Source of the DNA: Phytophthora sp. 'mugwort'
Taxonomy: Eukaryota > Oomycota > Peronosporomycetes > Peronosporales > Peronosporaceae
Length of the DNA stretch: 64,000 bases
Direction: 5' to 3'
Assembly (NCBI GenBank): GCA_033558025.1
Contig: JAUCEF010000005.1
Span: 8,184,001 to 8,248,000, forward strand
In this document: positions 31,831 to 42,839 of the stretch, piece after piece
How the letters are laid out: the number at the start of each line of letters is the position of its first letter
Position numbering within the stretch: the stretch's first letter is position 1
Translations under genes and position numbers: made by a program
The notes under the pieces: generated by a model
The model's database searches: none
The model's input: only the letters and a program-made list of their open reading frames with translations
What the model was told of the DNA's origin: nothing

Positions 31831-33408
31831 ATGGTGTCGCTGCGAAGCTTGCAGACGCTGCGTCGCGCAGCGCAGCTGACCGTCAAGTCCTCGAGCAGAC
31901 GCACGGCTCCTTTTCAGTCACTAACTCCCCTGACGCGCGCGTTCTCACAGGCGGCGGACCCCAAGGACATCCTGCGACCGGAGCTGTCCAAAGTCGTCAA
32001 GCCGCAGCTGTCGCTGGAGCAGGAGCTGCCGGGCCTGCCCCAGCTTAAGCCCGCAAGCCAGCTCAAGCCCCCACATACAGAAATCTCGGTGCTGCCCTCG
32101 GGTCTGCGTGTTATTTCGCAAGAGACGTATGGCCAGGCTGCCACACTCGGCATCTTCATCGACGCCGGCAGCCGCTTCGAGGAGAACGACAGCGTGGGCG
32201 TGAGCCACTTGCTGGAGCACCTCGGCTTTAAGAGCACCACATCACGCTCGCACGCGCAACTTGTGCACGAGATCGAGGACATCGGTGCGCTCACTACGTC
32301 CTCATGCGGCCGCGAGCAGATCATCTACACAATCGATCTGCTGCGCGACAACGTGGAGAAGGGCTTGGAGTTGCTGGCCGACGCTATCCTCAACGTGGAC
32401 CTCGTACCCGAGGAAATGGAGGGCATTAAGGCTATCATGCGCATCCAGACCGAGGACCTCAACGAAAACCCTCCCGCCATGCTGCAGGAATTCATCCACG
32501 CCGCTGCTTACGGAGCCGACACGCCGCTCGGACGACCACTCCAATGCCCGCTAGAAAAAATTGACGCACTGACCGTGGAGAAGGTTAAAGAGTTCCGTGC
32601 CGAACACTTTGTCGCCCAGAAGATGGTCCTTGCTGGCTCCGGTGTGGACCACGCGCGTCTGGTCAAGTACGCGGAGAAGTTCTTTTCGAGCGTTCCTGTG
32701 GCTCCACCTGGCACACCGATGGCAACACCTTCAAGCCCCGAGACGCTCGAGCCGGTGATCTACACGGGTGGTCTGTACCCGCTTTCGAAACCGGAGTCGG
32801 AGTTTTCGTACGCGGCGCTGGCGTTCCCCACGGGTGGCTGGCACGACGAAGACCTTGTGCCCATATGTGTGCTGCACACGCTGCTTGGTGGCGGCGACAG
32901 TTTCTCGGCTGGAGGCCCTGGAAAGGGCATGTACTCACGGTTGTACACTAGTGTTCTGAATCGATTCTATTGGGTTGAGTCGGCCTTCGCGTTTTCGTCC
33001 ATTCACGCGGACGTGGGTCTGCTTGGCATCTATGGCGCTTGCATTCCGTCGCACACCAGCAACCTCGTGGCGCTATTGTGCAACCAGATGCTCAGCGTCG
33101 CCAACCGACCTGTCGACGCTATTGAGCTCGCTCGTGCGAAGAACCAGCTCAAGTCGTCTGTGCTCATGAATCTCGAGTCCCGCATGATCTTGTATGAAGA
33201 CATCGGTCGCCAACTTCTTACCTACGGTGAGCGTGAGACTCCCGAGTCTGTGTGCGCCAAGATCGATCAGGTTACGGCCGCAGACATTCAGCGAGTCGTG
33301 AAGGAGGCTATGCAGAACCCGCCCAGCCTCGTCTACTCGGGTGACATTCCGCGATTCCCGCAGTATCAGCAGGTTGTTGCTGGTATCAAGGAAGGGCTCA
33401 GCGTGTAA
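31831..33408 (+). CDS. mitochondrial processing peptidase alpha-type subunit, 525 aa
   Basis: M16-family protein that removes matrix-targeting presequences together with the beta subunit. The N terminus is itself a presequence: Arg/Ser-rich and acid-free (MVSLRSLQTLRRAAQLTVKS), with a likely cleavage region near LTRAFSQ. The alpha-subunit glycine-rich loop GGGDSFSAGGPGKGMYSRLY is at about 353-372 and holds substrates in the alpha subunit. Unlike most alpha subunits it keeps an HLLEH sequence (126-130) like the zinc-binding HxxEH of beta subunits. The glycine-rich loop decides the call as alpha. It shares a short divergent promoter with the Pus1-like gene. Confidence 0.92.
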   Translation: MVSLRSLQTLRRAAQLTVKSSSRRTAPFQSLTPLTRAFSQAADPKDILRPELSKVVKPQLSLEQELPGLPQLKPASQLKPPHTEISVLPSGLRVISQETYGQAATLGIFIDAGSRFEENDSVGVSHLLEHLGFKSTTSRSHAQLVHEIEDIGALTTSSCGREQIIYTIDLLRDNVEKGLELLADAILNVDLVPEEMEGIKAIMRIQTEDLNENPPAMLQEFIHAAAYGADTPLGRPLQCPLEKIDALTVEKVKEFRAEHFVAQKMVLAGSGVDHARLVKYAEKFFSSVPVAPPGTPMATPSSPETLEPVIYTGGLYPLSKPESEFSYAALAFPTGGWHDEDLVPICVLHTLLGGGDSFSAGGPGKGMYSRLYTSVLNRFYWVESAFAFSSIHADVGLLGIYGACIPSHTSNLVALLCNQMLSVANRPVDAIELARAKNQLKSSVLMNLESRMILYEDIGRQLLTYGERETPESVCAKIDQVTAADIQRVVKEAMQNPPSLVYSGDIPRFPQYQQVVAGIKEGLSV

Positions 33409-33699
33409 GTGAAGCACTTGGTCAGGGGTATTGAAGCTCGGCGAGATCACACGTATAGGAGAAGGTAATGCCCGTTAGTCGCAGCCTAGATACGGATAAA
33501 AAGCAATAGAAAAAGGTAACGATACATGTTCGAAGTACGCACAATACTTCGAAGCCCGTGTCCCGTTAAAATTTTATGCGGTAGCACGCAGGTGTGGTTG
33601 TATATTTGTATTAAAAAGGTAAACTGACCAAATGGCAGGCAGGACCAAAGTTGTAATTGATCAGCACGCGATTACTGTGAAGACTTGTCAATGAAATAT

Positions 33700-36161
33700 C
33701 TAGCGGCGCTTAAGTGTAGCTTCCTCTTGTAGCAAGCGAAAGCCTCGAAGGTACTGCTGGCATTGCGCGGCAGTGTCTGCCTGAAGGTCCAGAGTACGAC
33801 AAGGGTGCACGAATACGAGCGAAAAGCAGCGGGAAGGTGCGTCAGGTCGCTGACGAGCAAAGGTTTCCGTAGTAGCGCCTGGTAGCACCTCCACGAGGTC
33901 GCAAGTATCAACTTTGGCGTCAACTTTCGGTTGCATCAGCGATCCGTGCGTGACCGACGTCGCAGGCGAGCGCCACGACAGCCAATGGCACGGAGCATCT
34001 GCATATACAACCCGCTGGTGGGGCACACCGCGCGCCCCGAACTTGGTTACAACAATGCCGTTCTCAAGCTGTTTTTTGAACTGCACAAGAAACTCCAGGT
34101 CCCTTGCTTGAGCTGCTGCACGAGCCCGACTTACACTTTCCAACTCGTCGACCGCCACCTGAAGCCGGTTCTTCTCTGTGCGCTCGTCCTCGCTGCGCTG
34201 CTCAAGATCGCGGATCTGTCGCTTTAGATTGTTTTGTGCGGTTTGTGCTTCCTGGTCCACTTTTTTGCGAACAACCTCGAGCTCGGCACTGAACTCACCT
34301 CGCATATTGCGTTCACGGTTCTGCGCTTCTCGTAGTTCATCGTGTAGCGATGCTAGGAGCTGCTTGCTCGTGGTGTTTACCAGTTCCAACGCGTGAGCTT
34401 GTTCCTTCAACTGCTGTAGTCGCTGGTCATGGCATGAAAATTCTACTAGCAGCTCATCTCGGTGCTGGTTTAGGTCGGTGTCTGTATCCTTCAGTCTTTC
34501 CAGTAGTGGTCGAGCAGATATTGGTGTTGTGTTCGTATCAGCTTGAGGCATCACAGTCGGATTCTGCTGAGTTAGTGGTGCAAACGCATGAACCTCATCG
34601 ACGAAGCGACTTTCATCCGCTGGTTGAAGCACCGGAGTGCGCGAGTTGGCGGCCTCAAGCGCAGCCTGGAGTTCTCGCACTTGTTTAGTCTTACCGGCAA
34701 GGGAAGTCCGAAGCGCCGCAAGGACAACCTCAACTGCGCGATGTGCTCGCTGCGCGTCGACCAGGCGGTCGTGCAATTCATCAACTTGAATCTGAGTGTC
34801 TCGGTGCTCTTCTTGCAATTCCTGCCACTGTAATGCCAACATTTCTTTCTCATGTTGAAGTTGACTCACTTGCTCTCGACTTCCTTCCGCGACAATGGTC
34901 TGCTCTGCGAGCTGCGCCTGGAGATCTGCCAATGTTTGCTCTAGATCCTCTTGATGGCGTTGTAGTTGTGCCTGCTCCATTTTCACTACTCCCAACTCGG
35001 CTTGCGTCGCCGCTGATGCCCGCTTCTGCCTCAGAAGAAGCTTGTTGACTGCTATCATGTCATCGCGTTCTCGCTGTACTTTGCGAGTCTCCTGTAGCAA
35101 TGTTTCTAGTTGGCGAGCTGCTACGTCCTGTTCCTTTTTTACTGCTTGTTCACGCTCCTGCTGCAACGCGCTTAGTTCCTCTCTCACGGTGCTTAGCTGC
35201 TGACTCACCTCAAGATACTCCGTCTTCAAGTTATTCACCAAATTGTCCGATCTGTCTGCATCAGAATCTGTAGTCTCTGGAAGCTGTAAGCAATCGTTTT
35301 TGATCTCCAGGCTGGAGCGACTATTGCGACGACAACTAGGCTTAGGCTTCTTCCCCAGCCCCATTGATAGACTGCTTCTGCGCCGAGTCTGTCGCGTCGG
35401 AGCAAGACATCCAAGACTTTTTGATCGCTCTTCTAGACCGGCGTTTACCTGCCCGGAACTAATGTCAGCGAGTGTTAGAGTCAGCACCGGCTTCGCGTCA
35501 CGCATCCTGAGAGCAGATAGGAAAACAGAATAGATCATTACAACGTTATCGTAGTCAGAACGGCATTTCAAAAGCAGCACCCTACTCACATTTGAAGGAC
35601 ATCAGCGTACGGTATGTTGGCAACGTCGGTCCCATTTACCATCCGCACACGCAGCTTGTCGACAATGACGCGAGAATAGTCGCCCGCAGTCCGACAGCGT
35701 ACATTATATTCTGCTGCAAGACCAACGGGTGCGACGTCCCGAACAACGCAAACATAACTTTCAGCAGAAATGAGGCTAATCTTGTTGCCCTTTGATGCAG
35801 GCTGAAAACCAAGACCAACAGGCTTGCTGTCGTCAAAGAAGACGCTGAATTCCTTTTCCCACCGACAAGAAACTTCACTTTGCTTAGCTCGAATAGCGGC
35901 TATCAACAGATCATCCCACGCTCGTTCTGCACGACAGTGCTGTCCTGCTCCATTAGTGACCTGGCACTCGTCTGAATCATGGTTGCTCGATGGAACGGCA
36001 GCAGCCTCCTCCCTCCACAGTGAGCTGCAGAATTTAAGCACCATACTAACTGCCTGCGTCGCTAGAGCAGTTGCAAACGAACTGTGAGCGCTCTGGCCAG
36101 AAGTGCACTCCGATTTTAAATTGCTTGGTCGCGCACGTAATAATAGTATCGGAATCTGCAC
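33700..36161 (-). CDS. PDZ-domain plus long coiled-coil protein, two exons, 792 aa
   Basis: Exons 36161-35590 and 35506-33700, with an 83-nt intron (GTGAGT donor, CTCTCAG acceptor). The join falls inside a PDZ-like domain (about 104-208) and restores VNGTDVANIPYADVLQMMRD followed by AKPVLTLTLADI, the typical PDZ end. PVGLGF is the carboxylate-binding-loop-like element. Residues about 290-700 are rich in Glu/Gln/Leu/Lys heptads (QLSTVREELSALQQEREQAV), a long coiled coil. The last part resembles a short globular tail. It is probably a cytoskeletal or membrane scaffold; partners are unknown. Translation may instead start at Met40. The gene ends 291 bases from the convergent MPP gene and its start is 81 bases from the TAZ gene. 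Confidence 0.75.
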
Positions 36162-36242
36162 AGCAGTTCAACAACCGCTTCACACCTTTGTTCCTATTTT
36201 TCCTGCTTTGTTTACAATTTCTTTCATTTCATATCACGGCAA

Positions 36243-36994
36243 CTACTGCTGGGAAGAGCAGCCAGGTATGAGGCATGACGCACTTGCTGAGCATGTGGAC
36301 GCATGAACTCGCAAAATCGCACTCCAGAGCTTACATGCGCCGCACTTGTTCGCATCGTGGGTTGCTTTACCTGCCATCATCGAACTGTGGGTTTTCACTT
36401 TGTTCACAAAAGTGCGTGTAGAAACACATAACGGATTAGGACATCCGTAAGCGTTGCATACGGAGACATGGTGCAGCCCACGCAGCATCGACTGCATTTG
36501 AGCAGCACCAGGAGTCGTCCCCCCCGCGGTCTTGGCGGGAGGCATCTTCTTGGCATCAGAAACTTCTCCTACTGAGGTGGGACTCGGTGGTTCACGACGT
36601 AGACGCTTCGCCTGGGCTGGAGATGGTACCTGACAGCTGAGAGACGGCACTGCTACTGCTGTGCTGGCAGAACCTCGTACTGACGAGACGGGGCCGGAAA
36701 CTTCACCTATAAAAGCCGACGACAGCGACGACGCGAGCAAGTCGCCGGCATGGCTGCGCTTACGCGAGAGTCCATTGGTAATGATCTGCGAACGGGAGAT
36801 GGTATAGGACGGCGGCGGCGGACGCGACAGCGATGAAAACAGGTGGACGACAGGGGGAGCCACTGAACCAAAGGCGTCTCGATCAGTCCCGCCGTTCGTA
36901 GGGAGACTCTGCACAACAAAGAAATTGAGAAGAGTGAGAAGGACCCTTCTTCTAGCTGATGATTATCAAGACATACGCACCATTTCAGCTCCAT
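36243..36994 (-). CDS. TAZ-type zinc-finger protein, two exons, 227 aa
   Basis: Exons 36994-36977 and 36908-36243. The large ORF lacks an ATG at its 5' end. A 68-nt intron with a GTATGT donor and a TTGTGCAG acceptor joins it in frame to a six-codon first exon (MELKWC). The C-terminal 80 residues have the Cys/His spacing of a TAZ finger (HHVSVCNAYGCPNPLC, KTHSSMMAGKATHDANKCGAC, LRVHASTCSASASCLIPGC), the kind found in CBP/p300 and oomycete/plant relatives. The N-terminal half is Ser/Pro-rich with basic KRLRREP and RKRSH motifs, possible nuclear signals. A transcription cofactor or protein-interaction role is inferred. It is divergent from the J-protein gene. The tiny first exon is less certain than the finger. 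Confidence 0.7.
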
Positions 36995-37774
36995 CGGCCA
37001 AGAGAAGAAAGCCCGCCAGCTTCACGACGCACGGATCACACGCGTCTACAGTAGACACGGAGAGAAAACTCGGAAGTAAGAAGAGTAGGAATAAGGCAGG
37101 CGCGTCTGTTGGTACGGTTCTGAGACTTGGTGCAATATACCATCACTCAGATAGGGATAGGGAGAAGCACTATAATTTACAGGCAAAATATAAGTTTGCA
37201 CAGGCATCTCGTTCCTCGCACAGTCCTTGTGGCGTTCGCAAAAGTGGCACTTTTAACCAAAAGGTGGCTCTAATGTGGCGCAGGAAAAAATAAACATCAG
37301 GGACGTGCACTGCCATCAAGGCAACGTGATGCTACGTAACGTATCATAAGGCCAATGTAAGCGTGCGTTTAAAGTACATCATTATTCTTTTTGCAGGCTT
37401 CAGGTTACTAGACAGCTTTCACGTACTTGAAGGCAGCATGCACAAATACAATTGCAGAAAACGAGTGCTGGTGACAGCACCTAACGTTTAGGAAACTTCA
37501 CAATCAAAGAATGAAATGTCATGATGTTAGTAGATACTAAATGCTAAATCACTGGTTACTATGCGTCTGTCGTAACTCTGAAGCTTTGGACAGTTTCATG
37601 ATGTCGGCGATAATATATAGGGGCGTTTTGTCATAATAAAATATGGCAATCAATTTCTAAATGTGGTCTTGCTATGATGTCCAACCACAATTACGATCAG
37701 GTGGTAATCAAACCCGATGGGATGCCATTCGCAACTAAGCGCGAGGGCGGACTTTACTGTCCGTTATCTGCACG
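36995..37774. other. divergent promoter region TAZ/DPH4
   Basis: About 780 bases between divergent start codons. The overlapping frame at 36925-37293 is antisense to TAZ exon 1 and has no domain. No repeat or RNA gene was recognised. Confidence 0.5.
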
Positions 37775-38257
37775 ATGGTGGCGCCTTCCTTCTACGAGGT
37801 ACTGGGCTTGGGGACAACCTGCAGCACCGACGACGTCCGCCGCGCGTATCACCAAGCGGCACGCAAATATCATCCGGATAAACGCTCAGATTACGTGAAA
37901 TCGGTCAGTGCCGACAGCGAAGACGAACATGTTTTCCTGCGCGTGCAGGAGGCCTATGAGACGCTGCGAAACGCGGAGCTGAGACGGCAGTACGATGCCA
38001 AGCTGCTGCAGGACGAGCTCTTGCACAAAAGAGAACAGGAAGTGGTAGTCGTTTCTGAGGAGGTATCAGTGGGCGACATGCAGCGGGATGTTTTGCAAGG
38101 CGAGAATGGCGACGAGGACGAGGTGATGTACACTCACCAGTGCCGTTGCGGAGACGTGTACGAAGTTATGGAGGACGAGTTGCTGGACGGCGTAGACGTC
38201 ATACCATGCACAGGCTGCTCGCTGCACATCCGAGTGCTGCGTGACCACTCCAGATAG
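37775..38257 (+). CDS. DPH4: DPH4-like J-protein with CSL zinc finger, 160 aa
   Basis: J domain at residues about 5-75, with HPD at 33-35 (ARKYHPDKR) and the EAYETLRNAELRRQYD helix. An acidic linker leads to a DPH-type CSL zinc finger: C123-R-C125, then C145-TG-C148, matching the C-x-C...C-x-x-C set of DPH3/DPH4 proteins. DPH4 (DNAJC24) supports the first step of diphthamide formation on eEF2, with Dph1/2 and Dph3, in the cytosol. The length of 160 fits the family well. It is convergent with the VOA1-like gene (138 bases between stops). Confidence 0.92.
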   Translation: MVAPSFYEVLGLGTTCSTDDVRRAYHQAARKYHPDKRSDYVKSVSADSEDEHVFLRVQEAYETLRNAELRRQYDAKLLQDELLHKREQEVVVVSEEVSVGDMQRDVLQGENGDEDEVMYTHQCRCGDVYEVMEDELLDGVDVIPCTGCSLHIRVLRDHSR

Positions 38258-38394
38258 CACACTATCGGTAATCGCATCCTACCTGGTGCAATAACTATGG
38301 GAATAGAAATTTTCATTTGCATTCATCTCACGTCCCTCAATGCGATGACTTTACGCTTTCGGCTAGTCGTACCGATAAGAGCCCATAAACCGTC

Positions 38395-39492
38395 TTAAAA
38401 CTCCTTGCCCCGCGGCGCTCCATGTGACGGGTACCTTTGCGGCGTCTGGATCTGGTGGAGCACACTCAGGCCGATATACGCCATAAAAATGAACAGGAGG
38501 CCGAAGAGAAGACCCGCCATGATGTCGGGAGTGATGCTGACGTAGTGTGAGAAGCAAAAAGCCTTGCCCGCTCCGCTATATCCGAGAAGGTAACCCGCTT
38601 CACACAAAAGTGCAGCCTCGGCGGTAGAGTTTGTCTTTTTGGCCTTGGTTTGAGCAGCAAGACGGCGCGCAAGTGGGTCCTGGACCTCCACCGAGTTAGC
38701 GTCGTTGCCAGTAAAGGCAAAGTCCGTCTTACCGTCTGTAGCTGCGCTGAGGCTGGTCGATGCTGCCTGGATGGCGGCGTCTACGTCCGGTAACGACATC
38801 GACACGGGCAACTGAACGACCAGCAGGTCCGTCTTGCCGTTGGTAAACAGCGTCTTTCCCTCTGAAGACGCAATAAAAGCATCCAAGTCCTGGACGCCCA
38901 CAATATGAGGCTTAGTACTCGTCATCTCGGGAAGAAGTGGCTTCACACGTGTGGTATGGGGAATCACCACCGATGACACAGAGTCTAGGAGAGCGTTCTG
39001 CACGTAGGAGTTGGCTCCTTTCGAAAGATGGGACACATCCTCCGCTCCAAGCAACGGAAGGAGGAACAAGCACATCAGCTCTGCATGCTGAGATGAAAAT
39101 GCCTGGGTGCTCAGCACGCCCTGTCATAAATAGTCACAAGATCTCGTTGTCAGTTGACAGTGACACACCCTAAAACCAACCAGCGCACCTCCTTGTCAGC
39201 ACTCGCATCACGCGCCAGTATGCTCTCAACAGTCGACGCTACAGCGGTCTCGTCCATCTCGGAGCTCAGATACGTGTTGAATCCAGCGAAGATGCTGTAC
39301 GACACCAACGCACAAGCCTTCTGAGTTTTAACGGTTCATACACTATGCCCAAAAAGAGAGCAAATGACACAAAACGCACGGGCGTTGAGACCACATGACC
39401 AATGGAACGTGGGGAAACAGGATGGAGGCCGGCGCGGCCGACGTCGCAGCCGTCAGGCCGCACAGCGTAGCGCACAGCAGCGTCTTCATCAT
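38395..39492 (-). CDS. V-ATPase accessory subunit (VOA1/Ac45-like), three exons, 314 aa
   Basis: Exons 39492-39380, 39294-39189 and 39120-38395. The first exon gives a signal peptide (MMKTLLCATLCGLTAATSAA), then FPHVPLVMWSQR. Introns have a GTGCGT donor with a GTACAG acceptor (85 nt), and a GTGCGC donor with a ATGACAG acceptor (68 nt). The final exon has a lumenal domain with N-x-S/T sites and a single C-terminal membrane helix in the Ac45/VOA1 style: SITPDIMAGLLFGLLFIFMA, then YIGLSVLHQIQTP and a GKEF end. These subunits join the V0 sector in the ER/Golgi and help assemble the proton pump. All three joins keep frame. It shares a 295-base divergent promoter with the ALY gene. Confidence 0.85.
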
Positions 39493-39787
39493 CGTTTTTA
39501 AAGCTCCTTTAGATCGCGCCTATCCGTTTCTGTTTTTCTTCTGTAAAGGGGCTTCAGAATCAGTTGTTTCTCGAAGGTCGTGCGAGATTCAAGCGACATC
39601 TCCCCCTCCACGGCGATTCGTGGCTCACTCGCAGAAGAAACTCGCAGGTACAAAGAGTGAGTGACTTGTGGAGCTACTCGTGTCTAGCTCGGTGCTGCCC
39701 CCCTTACTTCTGCGTTCGGTTTGCTAATTACCATCCCACCTTCTGTGTGCGCAGCCTATCGACCTATTTTTCCCCAGATCAAACAAG
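39493..39787. promoter_or_regulatory. short divergent promoter VOA1-like/ALY
   Basis: The 295 bases between two opposite start codons must hold both promoters and 5' UTRs. I see no TATA box and cannot point to a specific motif. Confidence 0.5.
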
Positions 39788-41136
39788 ATGTCGTCCATCC
39801 TCGCCTCGCTCGACATGAGTCTGGACGACCTGATCGCCCGCAAGAAGACCAAGACGACGAACCCGGCCTCTCGTCCGGCCAAGGCCGAAAAGGGAAAGGA
39901 CGCAGCTGGTCCAATCCGTAGCGGACGCCGGCGCAACCGCAGTCGCAACCAGCCGTACTCGCGATCCGTAAGTGAGCCAACGACCTGAAGGGCCGCCGCC
40001 TCTCGATCTATTTCCCCCTCTCTGTCTCTCCTGCACTATGGAAGGCACTATCTCGCCCCCTACGTCTGCGAAATACAGACGGTTAGCTGAGCTTCTCTCT
40101 GAGGGGGGCACGGCGCTTGCCTACCTGGTAGCTGGGAGGACGGGCATTTCGTTGGTGCAGACATTCACACATGCTTCTCCTTGGTGTCCCAAAGCGTGGC
40201 GATAATGACGATGACATGGACATTGAGCTGGATGACGCCCCGGACAGCGGTAACAACCGCGGCGGCAAGAAGCGCTCGGTGGTCGTCAAGAAACTCGGAA
40301 AAAGCGGCAAGAAGGGTGCGACTGCAAGACGCTATTTCTTCATTGCAGATATTGGCGTCACGGCATTACTGATGTTTGATGATGGTTTCCTTGACGTGTA
40401 GGTGGATCGTCCATCCTGTCGCGCCTTGGCAGCAAGGATGCGGTCAGTACTGGCACGAAGATTTTGGTGAAGAACCTCAAATTCGACATCCTGGAGGAAG
40501 AGGTGCGCGAGCTCTTCGGCACAGTGGGCGAGGTGTCCAAGGCCGAGATCGTGTACGACCGTTCCGGTCGCTCGAAGGGCATCGCTCGCGTGTGGTTTAC
40601 GCGCCGCTCCGACGCCGACAAGGCCATTAAGCAATACGACGGTAGGTCGCATTTGAGATGCTACGGGATACTGTTCGCCTCATTTTAACGCTCTTGCAAT
40701 CTGGGACTAAACATGCTGTAGGACGTACGCTGGATGGTCAGCCCATGCAGATTGCGCTTGACTCCGATAAGAACGTTCGTAACGGACTTTTCGGTACGGC
40801 GCTTGATCGTGACGACAGGGATGTCAAGTTTAAGGTGTCATTTGGGTAAGTTTAAAGGCGTGCACTCTTCTCTGTAGATGGAGTATAACCCATGTGTTTT
40901 TATCGTCAACAGTGGAAACAACGACAACGACCAGTCCAAGGGCCGCCGTAACAAACGCCGTGGGCGCGGCAATGACAGAGCCATCCAAGGGTATGTCGCT
41001 ACATTTTATTTGTGTCGTTGCATGCACATAAGCCTAATGTATGTTATGCTACAGTGGCCGGGTCAAGGAATCCGCTCCGTCCAAGACTGCCGAGGAACTG
41101 GACAATGAGATGGACACGTACATGAAAGACGCATAA
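39788..41136 (+). CDS. ALY/REF-type mRNA export adaptor, six exons, 274 aa
   Basis: Exons 39788-39967, 40195-40315, 40402-40641, 40722-40845, 40913-40990 and 41055-41136; every junction has GT-AG borders and keeps frame. The N terminus has the UAP56-binding-motif-like MSLDDLIARKK and Arg-rich RSGRRRNRSRN. An acidic linker follows. One RRM lies at about 119-193: TKILVKNLKFDI (RNP2), IVYDRSGRSKGIARVWF (RNP1 region). Then comes a GGNN...RRNKRRGRGND basic RG box. The C-terminal LDNEMDTYMKD is the second UAP56-binding-motif. ALY/REF proteins couple splicing to mRNA export in the TREX complex in the nucleus. It is the most intron-rich gene in the window. Confidence 0.93.
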
Positions 41137-41828
41137 AGATGAAGGCATGATGCATCCTGCAGACGGGTGTTTGATGCTCCCTGCACCGTGGCGATTATGC
41201 ATAGCTGTTTTGCATTTTAACGGGTGCGCGTGGCGAATGGGTGTCTATATTCGCTATCTTTCGACAGAGCGTTTGAAATGCCACCGACACGTGAGAGTAC
41301 AGGCGGATGAATGACTTCTTCGCGACACGTGCCCCTATTTGAATAAAGCATCTCCATGAGCCTGACAAATGGACCCCCACCGAGGCATGAGCGCTGTATT
41401 GCTAATGTAGCGAGTCCGAGGTGTGTATGTAGTGGCTCCCGTTTAAACTTTGCATCGTTGCTCGGAAACCTCAAGACTATGGTTTAACAGGGTATCGTTG
41501 TCGTGTCTCTCCAATGCGATCGTGGAAGGTGTCCACCATGATGTGCATGGATTTGGAGTAAATTTCAGCTAGAGATGATCCCGTTGCTAGGACGCTTACT
41601 TGCCAGTGTTGAATACCGTTTGCATTATAATAAAACAGCGAAACGTCGAGACAACCAATGTTCACATACTCGTATCAATAAGTGCGCTGCGGACAGCGCA
41701 GGGTGATTGGGAAGTACTTACTTAAGTATTGAAAAGTGTGGGAATGTATCCGCATAGAGAGTGAAGCTCATTGTCAGAATCGTCCGATTGGCCAGAGGAG
41801 CGGATACCGGTACCCTCCCGAACTACAG
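41137..41828. other. spacer between ALY and steroid-reductase-like genes
   Basis: About 690 bases. Two short minus-strand frames (41217-41474, 41477-41665) have no domain. A small GCGCTGCGGACAGCGC hairpin lies near 41683-41698. The rest should be 3' UTR and promoter. Confidence 0.5.
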
Positions 41829-42617
41829 ATGATGGGCACGCTACGGATTGAGACGGAGGAAGAGCTGCATGGCTGGCTGATCAAGGGCGTTTTTGTGCTG
41901 GGTCTGGTGACGTATGTGGCGACAACATTTATCTCTGCACCATACGGTCGTCACGTCCGCCCCGGGTGGGGGCCAACGGTGAATACACGCCTGGGTTGGG
42001 TTTTGATGGAGAGTCCGTCGGCCATTTGGTTTGCAGTCGTCTTCTTGTGGGGAGATCAACACTTCGAGACGACACCCCTCATTGCCGCAAGTCTGTGGGG
42101 ATGCCACTACGTCTACCGATCCTACGTCTACCCGTTCTTGATTCGCACAAGCAAGGACAAGCGCATGCCACTGACCGTGATGTTGTCTGGGGATTTCTAC
42201 AACATAATTAATGCTTACATCAACGCTCGGTATCTGAGTCAGTTCGGCGACTACAGCGAGGACGACCCATTTGCACGCCCGTCGTTCTACCTTGGGGTCG
42301 CGCTCTTCGTGTTTGGTTTGTCGATGAACATCTACTCGGACCAAATGCTAATCAACCTTCGCAAGCCCGGTGAGAGTGGCTACAAGATCCCGCGCGGTGG
42401 CCTGTTCGAGTACGTATCGTCTCCTAACTATTTCAGTGAATTGCTGGAGTGGACGGGCTGGACGCTGTTGTCTCAATCACCCGCAGGTCTGTCGTTCGCG
42501 GTATACACCGCCACGAACCTTGTGCCTCGCGCCCTGAGCAACCACATTTGGTACCAAGACAAGTTCCGCGAGGAGTATCCGGCCAGCCGCAAAGCCATAT
42601 TCCCGTTCTTGTGGTGA
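41829..42617 (+). CDS. steroid 5-alpha-reductase-like membrane enzyme, 262 aa
   Basis: Matches the SRD5A/DET2 family in length and layout: several membrane helices (FVLGLVTYVATTFISAPYG, then IWFAVVFLWGDQ and AGFYLGVALFVFGLSM-like), and the C-terminal catalytic/NADPH region with IPRGGLFEYVSSPNYFSELL followed by EWTGWTLLSQ. The end is EYPASRKAIFPFLW. The family reduces the 4,5 double bond of 3-oxo-steroids (or related substrates) with NADPH in the ER membrane. Oomycetes such as Phytophthora are sterol auxotrophs, so the natural substrate here is unclear; it may act on host or scavenged sterols. I chose ATG 41829 because the family starts near the first helix; an in-frame ATG at 41736 would add 31 residues. 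Confidence 0.88.
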   Translation: MMGTLRIETEEELHGWLIKGVFVLGLVTYVATTFISAPYGRHVRPGWGPTVNTRLGWVLMESPSAIWFAVVFLWGDQHFETTPLIAASLWGCHYVYRSYVYPFLIRTSKDKRMPLTVMLSGDFYNIINAYINARYLSQFGDYSEDDPFARPSFYLGVALFVFGLSMNIYSDQMLINLRKPGESGYKIPRGGLFEYVSSPNYFSELLEWTGWTLLSQSPAGLSFAVYTATNLVPRALSNHIWYQDKFREEYPASRKAIFPFLW

Positions 42618-42839
42618 ACTGACTAACCGCGCGAGCAGGTAGTTACTATAGTGATGATTGCCTTCTGCTTCGCCTCCTACCAGGGCTCCCTATTTACTAC
42701 CAGTAGTAGTTAAAAATGTTGTCAATATAGGGTCCCGTTTCTTCACCCAGTATGATCGAGTAGAATCGTGTGAGCCATTGATTGCCAAGCCAGCAGAACC
42801 AGAATCTTCCAACTTTTACTGAAGTCGAACTGAGCCAAG

